Positions 26,778 to 36,014 of a stretch of DNA of 64,000 nt are shown piece after piece. The number at the start of each line of letters is the position of its first letter. The first letter of the stretch is position 1. The translations under genes and the position numbers were made by a program. This DNA is from Pseudomonas svalbardensis (GTDB lineage Bacteria > Pseudomonadota > Gammaproteobacteria > Pseudomonadales > Pseudomonadaceae). The notes under the pieces were generated by a model. The model had not been told where the DNA came from, made no database searches, and was given only the letters and a program-made list of their open reading frames with translations. The stretch lies in assembly GCF_030053115.1 (NCBI RefSeq), contig NZ_CP125619.1, forward strand, positions 3,049,501 to 3,113,500, given 5' to 3'.

Positions 26778-27290
26778 ATGTCGTTGTCCGTTTTAAGGTT
26801 CGCTTGGTCTAGAATTCGCGGCCATCAGGTAAGTAAGTACGCCCTACTCCTGATTGCTCCTGTCGTTGTAAAACCGTTAGATTTCACCGCTGCCAGGAGG
26901 CCGATCCATTTGCGGCTGAAGGGGCTCTGGGGATTGCCTTTAGTTGTTGCTGGGGTGTGGGCGGCAATAGCCGGCTTCAGCCTGGAGTGGGCGTATGGAA
27001 ATTCAGTGGGGCCTGGAGTGTCGGTTGCCGAAGCATTGAAAATCGCTGGTCGCCTCAAGAATATGGCGTGGGTGTTGGTGACTGCTTCGACCGCAATCCT
27101 GCTATACAGCATCAGTGTTCTACGTTGGGGATTTCACTGCGCTGCGATCCGGCTACTGAGGAGATGGTTCCCCACTATCAGCATGCCGCACTGCCTGTTC
27201 TTTGTTGTCAACACGTCGGGTTGGGGGATGTGGTTTGCCATCTACGGATATGGCCTGCTTCAGGCGGTCAAAGGCCACTCGCTATCTTAA
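26778..27290 (+). CDS. Small membrane protein, unknown
   Basis: 170 residues, ATG behind a GAGGT ribosome site 29 bp after the HNH gene, so probably cotranscribed. Three or four hydrophobic segments: about 22-32 (weak), 51-66 (LPLVVAGVWAAIAGFSL), 96-112 (VLVTASTAILLYSISVL) and 139-163. Basic residues cluster in the N-terminus. I do not recognise the family. Its position suggests an accessory or effector protein of the nuclease next to it. Confidence 0.5.
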   Translation: MSLSVLRFAWSRIRGHQVSKYALLLIAPVVVKPLDFTAARRPIHLRLKGLWGLPLVVAGVWAAIAGFSLEWAYGNSVGPGVSVAEALKIAGRLKNMAWVLVTASTAILLYSISVLRWGFHCAAIRLLRRWFPTISMPHCLFFVVNTSGWGMWFAIYGYGLLQAVKGHSLS

Positions 27291-27349
27291 GCTTCTGCCG
27301 AGCGGCTCGCGCCATGCAAGTTGTTAGATGCATCCATCTCGATTGAGAC

Positions 27350-28318
27350 TCAGCTTCTCAAAGGCCCAAGGTCAATCGCCAGGCAGCGAAGGTCGGTGAC
27401 CTGTGCAACCATGGTGTCGCTGGCCTCATGATGGGCGAAGACGCCCAGGAAGTAGAACGTGAAGTACCTTACTAGCCGGGCCTGATCGAGAAGTTCATTC
27501 ACATAGCGCCTCGATCGGTGCTGAGTCATGACCTCATCGGAGACGTGGAGAAAGGCTTCCTTATCCGCAACCTTGTCGAAGAACCTGAATACGAAGCCAG
27601 CCCCCTCTCTTCGCTCGATCCGCCCGCCACCGCTGTAGACGTATCCTGCGGTATTAGGTCTGGCCCATGCCACCTTCTTGAAGTACGAACGCAGGGGTAT
27701 CTCACCTCGCCCTGTCACGTTGATGGTTACCTCAGGAAACAGATCTTTGAGGGCCTCGCGTGTGTCGTGGTAGTAATCCACCAGCTCTCGAAGATCGCCG
27801 CTCCGGTGCTTTCGTTCGGTTCGGGTGCCTTCTGCGCCACCGCCTCCCCGTCGACGATTTGGCTCCGCCTCGTCCTCGCTACTTAGAACGGCCCTTGGTG
27901 GACGCACTACCGGTTGTTCTGGCAGCGTCGGGGGAACAAAGATATCGATGATCGAGGTGAGTTGGCGTTTAGCCAGGCGGGTGCGGGTCTGCAACTCCGT
28001 TTCTCCTGGCAACGGTGCATCGCTACCCTCGTCCTCATCGGGCAGCACCCACTCGCACTCTGCATGATGGGCATAGTGCTCGTTGTCCTTGTAGTGGGGA
28101 GATTTGACGCGCGCCGTGTCGGTCGGGTGGATGTCGTAATTGACGGCGGTGATCTTCGGAATCACCTTGAGCGTCCTGCATTCCGGCGATGAGCACTGGA
28201 ACAAAAAACGGCTGCGTGGTTGGTTTTGATTGAAGTAGGCCTGACGCGCGCCGCCAATGGTCAACTCCTCGCCCAGCTCTACACAATACGCCCGGGTGAT
28301 CCTTCGCTTCGTTCGCAT
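27350..28318 (-). CDS. Unknown protein with a CoiA-like N-terminal zinc-binding pattern
   Basis: 322 residues. Near the N-terminus FQCSSPEC (C-x4-C) and, 50 residues later, HYKDNEHYAHHAEC form a Cys/His pattern like the N-terminal zinc knuckle of CoiA-type and related nuclease-associated proteins. A low-complexity, charged linker (about 125-165, RRRGGGGAEG) leads to a C-terminal domain with DLRELVDYYHDTREAL, FFDKVADKEAFLHV and a final hydrophobic helix. It is on the same strand as the DUF4209 gene 172 bp upstream, with which it may form an operon. The function is unknown; nucleic-acid binding is an inference. Confidence 0.6.
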   Translation of the reverse strand: MRTKRRITRAYCVELGEELTIGGARQAYFNQNQPRSRFLFQCSSPECRTLKVIPKITAVNYDIHPTDTARVKSPHYKDNEHYAHHAECEWVLPDEDEGSDAPLPGETELQTRTRLAKRQLTSIIDIFVPPTLPEQPVVRPPRAVLSSEDEAEPNRRRGGGGAEGTRTERKHRSGDLRELVDYYHDTREALKDLFPEVTINVTGRGEIPLRSYFKKVAWARPNTAGYVYSGGGRIERREGAGFVFRFFDKVADKEAFLHVSDEVMTQHRSRRYVNELLDQARLVRYFTFYFLGVFAHHEASDTMVAQVTDLRCLAIDLGPLRS

Positions 28319-28490
28319 CTACAGCCTCAACGCAAAAGTTTGAGACTAACGCGCCAGGTGTGGGGCGCCAAGGCCTGAGCTAGAGCGATTATCTAAGACC
28401 TTTGTCGAACTATGCTCCATGGAGAACGACGGACATAGGTCAAGGGTTTGGCCAGATTGCTGGCAATGCCCTTGACCAGATACAGGCCTG

Positions 28491-30416
28491 TTAGGAGACG
28501 TCTGGCTCCGGCTGGTCAACTGCCGCATCTTCACCATTTGCAGTGGCCCGCTGTGCATCGGCCGCGGCTCTATGGTTTTGTGCCGACTGAGCCCAGTAAA
28601 CCATCGCAACCCACTTCAAAATGAACCACCAAGCGTATACGGCATCCACCGAGTAGAAATCATTGTCATCCATCAGGCCGTGAGCGAAGGCGTTGCGCAG
28701 GTTGGGCCCAAATGCGCTGCAGAACTGAGCTTTTATCTCAAATACGATATCGGCACCGAACACCTCATCAACGCCCTCGACGTCCAGAAGTGTGCTCAGC
28801 CCGTTTTCGTTCTCGATACCCTCCTGGTCAGTGTTGGAGGTTTTAAGACCCGCTCCCTTCATATGGAACCGGACAATGTTCTCGAGTTGCGGGATGAGGA
28901 AATGTAATGCCATGCCGAAATCACCCACGATCCCCCAATACAGCCCCTTACCGACCATGAGTGCACGCTCTGGTGGCACCAGAGCCGATGCTTTAGCGAG
29001 CTCAACCAGATCCTGTTCTTTGTAACAGTGCTCTCGTTGCATAAGGCTCAGCGCCGGCAGAACCCCGCCTTGAACAGTCAGGTTCCGCGTGATGCCGTGG
29101 TTTTTCACCATCTCCGCAAAAATTCGTTCCTCGTCAGCGACAGTGGGCTCCGCGCTGAACGACATGGGGTCAGTTTTAGCGATAACACGGCCAGTCTTAT
29201 CGAGGTGTGTCGCTCCACTGAGCGACCTGAAAAGCCCTGTACGCATGGTTTTCAGTGCTGCCTGCCTTGCCCCTTCTTGCTGGGCAAAGGGGTACAAGGT
29301 GGTAAGTGCATGAAGCGCATCTACCGCAGTCTTATCCGCCACTTTGTCCAAGGCATGGTTTATCAGATCAGAAATGTCGGTGGGTGGTGTCGAGATGGTG
29401 TGCATCATCCCTACCGTACGGTTGCCCGCCTCTGCAATCCGTTGTGGCAGGTGAAGGAGGATGGCGGTTACTCCGAACTGGGCCCGAAATTTCTGAGGTA
29501 CCTTCCTGTAGATCTGCAACGCTTTCTCGAGATGGTTCAACGCGATCAGTGGCTGCACACTCTCTCCATCTCCGCGGAGCTCTGCTTCCGCAACCCAGGT
29601 ACTGGCGAGCGCGGCGGTCATGCGTGCGGCAGACTCAGGATCCCTCGCCATTCGATACGCCTCCACGCTCAGCTCGTAGCATCGACGAGCCCGGAAGAGA
29701 TCCCCAGCTCGCTCACAAGCCCGTGCGGCCTCTTCCAATTTGAGGGGAAGGTCTGCTGCCTTACTGTTAGTCAGGCGATGCTCGATCACAAGAGCTGCGA
29801 TGGGCGCCATCATGGGCGACGGCGCTTCGAATTCAGCTTCAAGTGCGTCGAAAAGGCGGTTCGACAGCTGTTCTGCGATGTTTTTTCCTGCCTTCCCCAT
29901 ACGTGGAGCGAGCATGAGTGCACGATTCCAGCAGTCTTCCCCTCCGCGCCACCAGGTATCTTCATGCAGGGGGATGGTCTGGTAACCTTCTATAGCTGCC
30001 TGGGCTTGGTTGATGTGCCGACGCCCACGGCTGATCCAGAGGACTTCTGCGACACGAGCCTTCACCAGACCAGTGTTGATCTCGTCCATGACTGCTGCGA
30101 GGAAGTCATATTCATCATCCACCACGTCAGAAATGGCCAGTGAGCGTTTGTCTTCGAGGATCGCGAACGGGCTGAATGGCTCGTTCAGATTGGCAGGATT
30201 GAGCATCATTGAGCAGAGGTCGGACAGCAGCCAAAGTACGCGTGCTTGGTCATATTCCTCGCTGCCCAGCTTCGCTCTTGCGGCATCAGCCAGGGCGCGC
30301 CATATGTCCTCGTAGCTCGGTGCCACTCCCTCAAGCATGGCGGACAGATCAATGGTCTGGAATGCCTCTACGGTGAGTGGCGTGGCTTCTGGGTAACGAT
30401 AGAACTCTTGCGGCAC
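28491..30416 (-). CDS. DUF4209-type protein with a C-terminal R-x4-H motif
   Basis: 641 residues, mostly alpha-helical, with repeats resembling TPR-like helical hairpins in the first 300 (LKLEEAARACERAGDLFRAR, LNHLEKALQIYRKVP). The C-terminal part (ALHFLIPQLENIVRFHMKG, STLLD, NLRNAFAHGLMDD) matches the DUF4209 pattern. R574-N-A-F-A-H579 is the R-x4-H signature of HEPN RNases, so a HEPN-type catalytic site is possible, but the same motif also occurs in non-catalytic HEPN folds. It is located between a zinc-binding-pattern protein and a caspase-like unit, in a region otherwise made of defence-type genes. Confidence 0.7.
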   Translation of the reverse strand: MPQEFYRYPEATPLTVEAFQTIDLSAMLEGVAPSYEDIWRALADAARAKLGSEEYDQARVLWLLSDLCSMMLNPANLNEPFSPFAILEDKRSLAISDVVDDEYDFLAAVMDEINTGLVKARVAEVLWISRGRRHINQAQAAIEGYQTIPLHEDTWWRGGEDCWNRALMLAPRMGKAGKNIAEQLSNRLFDALEAEFEAPSPMMAPIAALVIEHRLTNSKAADLPLKLEEAARACERAGDLFRARRCYELSVEAYRMARDPESAARMTAALASTWVAEAELRGDGESVQPLIALNHLEKALQIYRKVPQKFRAQFGVTAILLHLPQRIAEAGNRTVGMMHTISTPPTDISDLINHALDKVADKTAVDALHALTTLYPFAQQEGARQAALKTMRTGLFRSLSGATHLDKTGRVIAKTDPMSFSAEPTVADEERIFAEMVKNHGITRNLTVQGGVLPALSLMQREHCYKEQDLVELAKASALVPPERALMVGKGLYWGIVGDFGMALHFLIPQLENIVRFHMKGAGLKTSNTDQEGIENENGLSTLLDVEGVDEVFGADIVFEIKAQFCSAFGPNLRNAFAHGLMDDNDFYSVDAVYAWWFILKWVAMVYWAQSAQNHRAAADAQRATANGEDAAVDQPEPDVS

Positions 30417-30575
30417 AGCGAATCCTCATTGGGTGGCGAATGGTAATGGCTGTCGAGCTCGAACGTGATCATATCCGCTATTGCATTGTACGGCTTCGCC
30501 TCGATTACCAGTTTCATGGCCTAGGTCACCTGCCACCTTGACCCCAGCTTGAATCGTACGAAGCTTGAAGAACAG

Positions 30576-30890
30576 ATGGGCGGTGGGTTGCTCAACGCCT
30601 TTCGTCAGGCTGTGGAGAAAGTGTCTCTGTCCAACCCTGATGTCGGCGCCCTTGGCCGATTGGCGGCTGACTTGTTTCAGATAATGAATGCCGAATGCTC
30701 GGACATCGTCCATGCCTACCCCATCACCAACCCTGAGGGTGAGCAGATTCTCCATCGCCGTAAGGACAGCCAAGGCAAATACTTCGAAGTGACCGATGTC
30801 TTCTTAGACAGCTTCAGATCGCGCTTGCACGAGGTGAGCCTGCAGCTTTACGCCATACGGAGGATCGTGCGGCCAGATTTGGGAGACTGA
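30576..30890 (+). CDS. Small soluble protein, unknown
   Basis: 104 residues from the ATG at 30576; a TTG at 30549 would add nine. Sequence looks protein-like and amphipathic (GLLNAFRQAVEKVSLS, LFQIMNAECSDIVHAYPI, VFLDSFRSRLHEVSLQLYAIRR). It is on the opposite strand to its neighbours, convergent with the caspase-like gene. No family recognised. A long antisense frame on the other strand covers the same interval but has poorer composition. Confidence 0.45.
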   Translation: MGGGLLNAFRQAVEKVSLSNPDVGALGRLAADLFQIMNAECSDIVHAYPITNPEGEQILHRRKDSQGKYFEVTDVFLDSFRSRLHEVSLQLYAIRRIVRPDLGD

Positions 30891-30952
30891 ACAGACAGTT
30901 ACTGTTCAGCCCCAACTGAACCGAGACCCAGAAGCCCTTGCTATGTTCGAAG

Positions 30953-32860
30953 TCATTGGTCGCTGAGCAGAAACCATGGCACTCGATCCGGGAAAATTAG
31001 TGATGCGCAGATAGCACCGATCCGCGTTGCAGGATTTTGGAGCGACGTGTCATGAACCATCTGTGGCTTGCACACTTCCTCCCAGCGCTGAGCGACATCC
31101 GCCACCGTCCAAACCTTTTGGCCGATCTGGAACACGTGATTTATACCGTTGCGAACGAACGGCTGACTGAACTCCAGGTAGCTTTGCGGAAGGAAGATGT
31201 TGAGGTGGGCGTGATCAAGGCTTGCCAGGTTGTAATCCAGTTCTTCTTCAAGGGAGTGACGACGACTGATGAGCAGGACGAGCGCCAAGGTTTCTGAGGG
31301 TGAGCTGCTCAAGCGTTTCAACTCGGCGGGGTCTTTGTCGGCGCGCGCCTTGAGATAGCCGTACACGTCCTCTGCCAACAGCAATGGCCGGGCAAGTCGA
31401 CCGTTGTGCTCAACGAGCGCATTGATCAGCGTGCTGACGACCAATTCGCCAAGGCCATTGAGGTCATCAGTTTTGATGGCTGTAAGGAACGCTGCCCAGT
31501 ACGGCGCCTCGTCTTCGCTCATGCCTGCACAGACGCTGGCGTAATGCTCCATCAGTGGGCCACTCATCTGCTCCAGTGCCTCTCTGAGATTAGCGTCACT
31601 AACGCCAAGCTCCCGAGCCAGATGCACAGCTGCGCCTGCCCAGCCCAAAATCCGAGAAATGCGCTGAGGGAGGTAGAACAGGTCGGGAATGCCATGCCGG
31701 GAAAGCGAACAGGGGTTTTCTCGAAGCCCATTGACGATGTCCCACAGCAGGTACTCAATCTCAGTCACGACCTCATGGGCAAGTCCTCTGATGCAGTCGC
31801 GGGAGGCGTTGTCCTTCTGGGACGACTGAAGGAGCAGAGCGGCGCACGTCGCGCTTAGCTCGACTCGAGAAAAGCTATTGGTGTGACGCCCTGCTCCCTT
31901 CTCCAATGATTGCCAGATGCCGCCAATAAACGCGCCGACTGCGTTGGGTATGTCGGCCAAGCGATCAGCGAACGTGGAAAGGACAGGGAAAAGCTTTTCA
32001 GCGTTGAGTTCATGTTCCGGTGCAAACATCAGCTTGTACAGTTCGGCGGAATGGGCGCTGATGGCCTGTCCGGCCGGGGAAACGGGTGAGATGCCAGTGA
32101 TCCCCAGCAAAGAAGACGTCGGGTTGTCGGAAGCATGCGGATTGCCGAACAGCGGCATATGACCGTATAGATTGACGCCCCATACGGATGGCATTTGCCC
32201 TCCCCGGGTCTGCTCTGACACGTACTGCGCAGCAGGTCGGCCTATGTCCAGCAAATCGAGCATGTCTGCTCGCGATCCCGTATCGATCTCTCCAATCAGC
32301 ACTTTGAGCAGCGCAAGGGTTCCATACCCGCCTCGATTGGTCTCGCCGGCGTACTGATCTGCCGCTGACGACACAAAAAATGAGACGCCAAAAGTCTTGG
32401 CCTTACCAATCACTTCAGGCTTGAGCAAGATACTCAGGTTGGACACCATGCCTCCTGCGTGGCAAGCATCAATGATGACATTGCAGTGGGCAGCTTTGAG
32501 TTCGTTGAAATATTCGAAAAGTCGACTGAGAGCAAAACCCGTGGTGGAGAGACGATCTGCGCGGGTGTCGCTGAGGCAGAGGAAGTAGCTGTCGTTTGCC
32601 GCACCGCCATGCCCGGCGAAAAATAGCGTGAAGCTCTCAATTTCATCGTACCTGTCCTGTATCTCAAGCAGCATTGCATCCAGCTGACTCCTGGCCGGAG
32701 AGCGAAGCAAATACGCGTCCTCTGACTGGATACGGCTCAAGGGCCCTGTCGACAGCGCAGAGTGAATCGAGAGCGCGTCATGCTCGGCTCCAGATAAAAG
32801 GCTGAGCGTTGGGGATTGGTAGTCGTCACAACCGATGCACAGCAAAACCTTGGCGGCCAT
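30953..32860 (-). CDS. Caspase-like (peptidase C14) protease with a long helical C-terminal region
   Basis: 635 residues starting at the ATG that overlaps the stop of the upstream gene (TGATG) behind AGGGAG. The N-terminal 230 residues are a caspase/metacaspase domain: VLLCIGCDDYQ (strand 1), LFFAGHGG with catalytic His84, and VIIDACHAGG with catalytic Cys133, followed by FVSSAADQYAGE. The remaining 400 residues are helical without recognised domain and probably sense or transmit a signal. Bacterial caspase-like proteases act as effectors in several abortive-infection systems. Translational coupling with the 206-residue protein makes them a two-gene unit. Confidence 0.85.
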   Translation of the reverse strand: MAAKVLLCIGCDDYQSPTLSLLSGAEHDALSIHSALSTGPLSRIQSEDAYLLRSPARSQLDAMLLEIQDRYDEIESFTLFFAGHGGAANDSYFLCLSDTRADRLSTTGFALSRLFEYFNELKAAHCNVIIDACHAGGMVSNLSILLKPEVIGKAKTFGVSFFVSSAADQYAGETNRGGYGTLALLKVLIGEIDTGSRADMLDLLDIGRPAAQYVSEQTRGGQMPSVWGVNLYGHMPLFGNPHASDNPTSSLLGITGISPVSPAGQAISAHSAELYKLMFAPEHELNAEKLFPVLSTFADRLADIPNAVGAFIGGIWQSLEKGAGRHTNSFSRVELSATCAALLLQSSQKDNASRDCIRGLAHEVVTEIEYLLWDIVNGLRENPCSLSRHGIPDLFYLPQRISRILGWAGAAVHLARELGVSDANLREALEQMSGPLMEHYASVCAGMSEDEAPYWAAFLTAIKTDDLNGLGELVVSTLINALVEHNGRLARPLLLAEDVYGYLKARADKDPAELKRLSSSPSETLALVLLISRRHSLEEELDYNLASLDHAHLNIFLPQSYLEFSQPFVRNGINHVFQIGQKVWTVADVAQRWEEVCKPQMVHDTSLQNPATRIGAICASLIFPDRVPWFLLSDQ

Positions 32861-33480
32861 CACTGCTCCCTATTACGAAATTTAGATTTTCGCGCGGCTT
32901 CCGCTGCCAACGCCTGGGTGATTTTGAGCTTCTTGACCTCCTCGACCCTGGCGAGCAATTCTGGCTCTTGCAGCGAGGGATCTGAGTGGAGGCGTTTCGC
33001 GAGGCTGGGATGCATGCGAAATTCTGGAAGCGAGACCTGGCCATCCCGATCAACCGAGTACTCGACTGTCTCGATTGCCTTGAGCATCTGTTCGCCCAAG
33101 CTGCCCGAGGAACCATCGATAACATTGCCGTGCTCTTCGCAGGTATCGGAGAGCATCTTGTAAAACGCCTTGGCATAGCTGTTGGCCATGCTGTTGGATA
33201 TTTCATCAACCGTGCGCTCAATAACGTCGAGCCGGCCTTCCATGATGTCCTCGAAGCGCAATCTTGTTTCGTGCTCGATCGTCTGCATCTGATCGACGCG
33301 ATCAGGGTCGTAACTGTGGTGCGACTGCCACGATCCGCCGTGACTGAATCGCTGGACGTTATCGCCCCCACTGACCTGTCTTTGTGCCCGGCTGAGTTTC
33401 TCCCCTGTGGCTTGCATGAACGTCTTCATGACGAGTTCTGCTTGCGCATCAAACGGGAAAGGATGGGCTTTATCCCTCAT
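32860..33480 (-). CDS. Helical partner protein of the caspase-like protease
   Basis: 206 residues, first gene of the two-gene unit; its stop codon overlaps the protease start by one base. Predominantly helical and highly charged (RVDQMQTIEHETRLRFEDIM, RLDVIERTVDEISNSMANSY, LARVEEVKKLKITQALAAEA), with a His/Ser-rich segment near residue 45-55 (SHGGSWQSHHS). No enzymatic motif and no membrane segment. I do not recognise the family. It could be the sensor, an inhibitor, or a substrate of the protease. Confidence 0.65.
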   Translation of the reverse strand: MRDKAHPFPFDAQAELVMKTFMQATGEKLSRAQRQVSGGDNVQRFSHGGSWQSHHSYDPDRVDQMQTIEHETRLRFEDIMEGRLDVIERTVDEISNSMANSYAKAFYKMLSDTCEEHGNVIDGSSGSLGEQMLKAIETVEYSVDRDGQVSLPEFRMHPSLAKRLHSDPSLQEPELLARVEEVKKLKITQALAAEAARKSKFRNREQ

Positions 33481-33716
33481 GTCTCACTCCTGACTGACCA
33501 CGCGCGAATAATTAGACACCATGATGCAGAAGGATCTTCGCAGCTCCCTCTGTGTGGTATGGCAATAGTATGGCATCGCTCACCCTAATCACCCACGGGT
33601 AGGTGCTTTGGGCAGGCTTCGTGATTACCGAAGTCCCCCTTGCCGGATCACTTATCCAGAGAGGTCAGGCACTGGTGCATGCTTACGGCATTCGTTAAAC
33701 CTGGGTGGGAGGGATC

Positions 33717-33956
33717 TTGACTCAACACATCGTAATCGTGGGAGGCGGCGCTGGTGGCTTGGAATTCGCGACTCGCCTGGGAAATCGGCTAGGCCGGCGG
33801 GGAAAAGCCCGTATCACCTTGGTGGGCGCCAACCTGACCCGCAACTGGAAGCCGCTGTTTCGCGAGGTCGCTGCCGGCTCGCTGAACCCTAGCCTGGATG
33901 AGCTCAACTATGTGGCTCAAGCCAGGTGGAATCACTTCCAGTTCCAACTGGGCTGA
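33717..33956 (+). pseudogene. ndh: N-terminal fragment of NADH dehydrogenase type II (ndh)
   Basis: From a TTG at 33717 the frame reads [20 protein letters not shown] (FAD-binding dinucleotide fold), then [24 protein letters not shown] and [18 protein letters not shown], matching the start of Ndh. A stop follows at 33954-33956 and the other 80 percent of the protein is absent. The family's usual ATG is a TTG here. It is a leftover of a core gene and marks a recombination breakpoint. Confidence 0.8.
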
Positions 33957-34182
33957 ATGACTCAGATAGACCCCGCTTACGCACCAAGCCAGAAGGGCGC
34001 GGTCTGCAACATCTTCCGCCGGCAAAACCAGCGCATAGTGAAGCGGTCAGACAGAATGCGTCGAGGGCATCGTGCTAGGCGAGCTCCCATCATGCCCGGC
34101 TCAGCTGTCCCAGAGTGTGTAGCCTCCTCGCCGCCTACCTAGCCTCGTTTGAACCTGCCCCAGCCCTCTCGTGCAGCAAAGC

Positions 34183-35157
34183 CTACTTTGAGTAGAGTTC
34201 GGGATCGATGCTGTCAGGGGGAATGGCCTCGATATCGTCGAAGCTATACTCGATGAGGTAGTCCTCCTTTCGCTTCTCCGTACCAGACATATCTTTGTTG
34301 TAAGTCCTTGGCTGTCCGAAGGGCCAACCGCAGAGCTCGAAAGGGGTTGGGAACGCTATACATCTAGTAGTCAGCGTTGTCCTATCAAGTATGGATGGCA
34401 CGATGAGCTGCATTGCAATGTTGCCAAAGGCAATCATGAAGATTGCATACGGCTTGCTAGCGCAGGACGGCTTTCTCCGAAACAGGGAAACCGCGACACC
34501 GCAGGTTGGCCGGGGCCCTGGGATAAAGGTTTCAATCACGACAGCCGGCTTGATGACGGATTTGGTCTGGTCGGCACACATCAGCCAGCCGATTGTTTCA
34601 GAGAATGCCGATAGCTCCTCCTTGTTTTCAATCGTGGAAAGAGCAATCTTTACCAATGCCTTGTAGACGCCAAGCGGTATGTACGGCTCACGATGAAAAT
34701 TCACCGTGGCGGTTTTGTTTTCTTTATCAATTGTGAAGAACTTTTCTGTTGCTGGCGACACGAATGCTGGGATCTCGCCATGCTTTACTTTGCTTTTTTG
34801 GTTGTTTGACTGGTAGTTTGGAACTCCTCTCTTACCGTGAATCTGGCCCATCACCCTAAATGGACGCGTGTACTTGTCCAAGTGAACCTCAAGATTCTCA
34901 GAAAAGAATTTATTGCAGGAATCACATTCTTCGGAGAGGACTAGCTGGTGGTTGCCCAGGCACTCTGGGATTGCGTGAGCAGTATTGGTAAAGTTGGTTT
35001 CGCTTTCATTTTTTTTGCAAAAACGGCACTTTTTTATGGCGTCAGTCTTAATGATTTTTTCTGGGCCTTTGGAATACACCCCAGCAGCAATCAGATCATA
35101 ATTATTTACAAAATAATCCAAGCGCTCTTCCACGCTCATCGTTGTATTTGTCATCAT
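34183..35157 (-). CDS. HNH-type nuclease-like protein
   Basis: 324 residues from an ATG (35157) with a GAGAG site; the frame extends 24 codons further to a TTG that lacks a ribosome site. Zinc/HNH pattern: CRFCKK (C44, C47), TAHAIPECLGNHQLVLSEECDSCN with H61 and C78/C81, N82. This is the pattern of the 'HNH endonuclease' family whose members carry AHAIPExLGN. The C-terminal two thirds is of unknown fold. Low G+C compared with neighbours suggests recent acquisition. A single gene, no operon partner visible; an abortive or restriction role would fit the island. Confidence 0.75.
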   Translation of the reverse strand: MMTNTTMSVEERLDYFVNNYDLIAAGVYSKGPEKIIKTDAIKKCRFCKKNESETNFTNTAHAIPECLGNHQLVLSEECDSCNKFFSENLEVHLDKYTRPFRVMGQIHGKRGVPNYQSNNQKSKVKHGEIPAFVSPATEKFFTIDKENKTATVNFHREPYIPLGVYKALVKIALSTIENKEELSAFSETIGWLMCADQTKSVIKPAVVIETFIPGPRPTCGVAVSLFRRKPSCASKPYAIFMIAFGNIAMQLIVPSILDRTTLTTRCIAFPTPFELCGWPFGQPRTYNKDMSGTEKRKEDYLIEYSFDDIEAIPPDSIDPELYSK

Positions 35158-35387
35158 CACAACTCTCTTTCCATGATTTTCAATTGAACAGACATTCGAT
35201 ACGAAATGAGTATTTTCAAGAGCTTGCAATCAGGCATGGCACTATGCTATGTTCTGCCAAGTAGAGCAACTATCATCTTGGCCTTTGCTCACTCCCTTAG
35301 CTGGTTTCATATGCGAGTCTATTGCACGTGATGTCAGTAGGCGCTTGCTAGAAGCTTTTCTAGCGTCGTCATAGGAGTGTCAGAGCC

Positions 35388-35504
35388 ATGAAAATTGGTG
35401 ATGATAAAGTCGTGCTGGTTCGCCAGTATCGCCGGTTTAGATTTGGTGAGTGGGAAGTCGTCTGTCAACACAGACGCTCCCTGCCTTGCCGCTTCGGCCG
35501 ATAA
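35388..35504 (+). CDS. Small basic peptide gene, doubtful
   Basis: 38 codons from an ATG behind AGGAG, reading VVLVRQYRRFRFGEWEVVCQH. The aromatic/arginine-rich pattern resembles short orphan peptides I associate with Pseudomonas accessory DNA, but I cannot name a family. The interval 35158-35387 upstream shows no other gene. Confidence 0.35.
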   Translation: MKIGDDKVVLVRQYRRFRFGEWEVVCQHRRSLPCRFGR

Positions 35505-35600
35505 GTAGGGATTGGGGTGGTAGTTGCTCTACTCTGCCCATTTATTCCTACTTCCCCATCCTGCCTCCTTCAATAATTTCCGGCATCTCCATTCCGTTTT

Positions 35601-36014
35601 TTGGATTCGAACGATCGGAAAGCCACAAATACAGCGACCAAAGCTCACCCCGTCCCCTCGGTTGAAGCAAAGTTCTCAATCGCGCCTGGCACCTGTGATG
35701 GGGCGGACGATGTCCATTGGTTATCAGATCAGCAATCGTTCATCGTCGGCGGCCAAGTCGCGCCAATGGCAACGCTGCGTGACCGCGCGGTTCGCGCCAC
35801 GCAGACCTGTGGCGAGGTGGGAACCCTAATCCAACACCCTGACTGCTTCTACACTGAAAACGCGCATCGTCCACGGCCCGTAAGCGCGAGCCTGAAGACG
35901 GAGATGCTCCTAGCCTTAGGCTTGATGATTATCCAAATCTTTAAAAAGTTTCACCGAGAACCCACGGGCGTTCAAACGGCTTGCCGACTCAGAAGCAACG
36001 GAGACCACAAGTGA
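35601..36014 (+). CDS. Possible hypothetical protein upstream of the first AbrB-like gene
   Basis: 137 codons in an open frame whose stop overlaps the GTG start of the AbrB-like gene (GTGA), an arrangement typical of translationally coupled genes. Only the C-terminal part (about 65 on: RDRAVRATQTCGEVG, a hydrophobic MLLALGLMIIQIF helix) looks protein-like. No ribosome site is seen. The corresponding leader of the second AbrB copy (before 41418) shares only the last 30 bp or so. Confidence 0.25.
   Translation: MDSNDRKATNTATKAHPVPSVEAKFSIAPGTCDGADDVHWLSDQQSFIVGGQVAPMATLRDRAVRATQTCGEVGTLIQHPDCFYTENAHRPRPVSASLKTEMLLALGLMIIQIFKKFHREPTGVQTACRLRSNGDHK

Noticed and set aside
29028..30143. 371-codon plus-strand frame opposite the DUF4209 gene
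   Set aside because: Antisense shadow with Cys/Arg-rich random composition; the minus-strand protein has clear family features.
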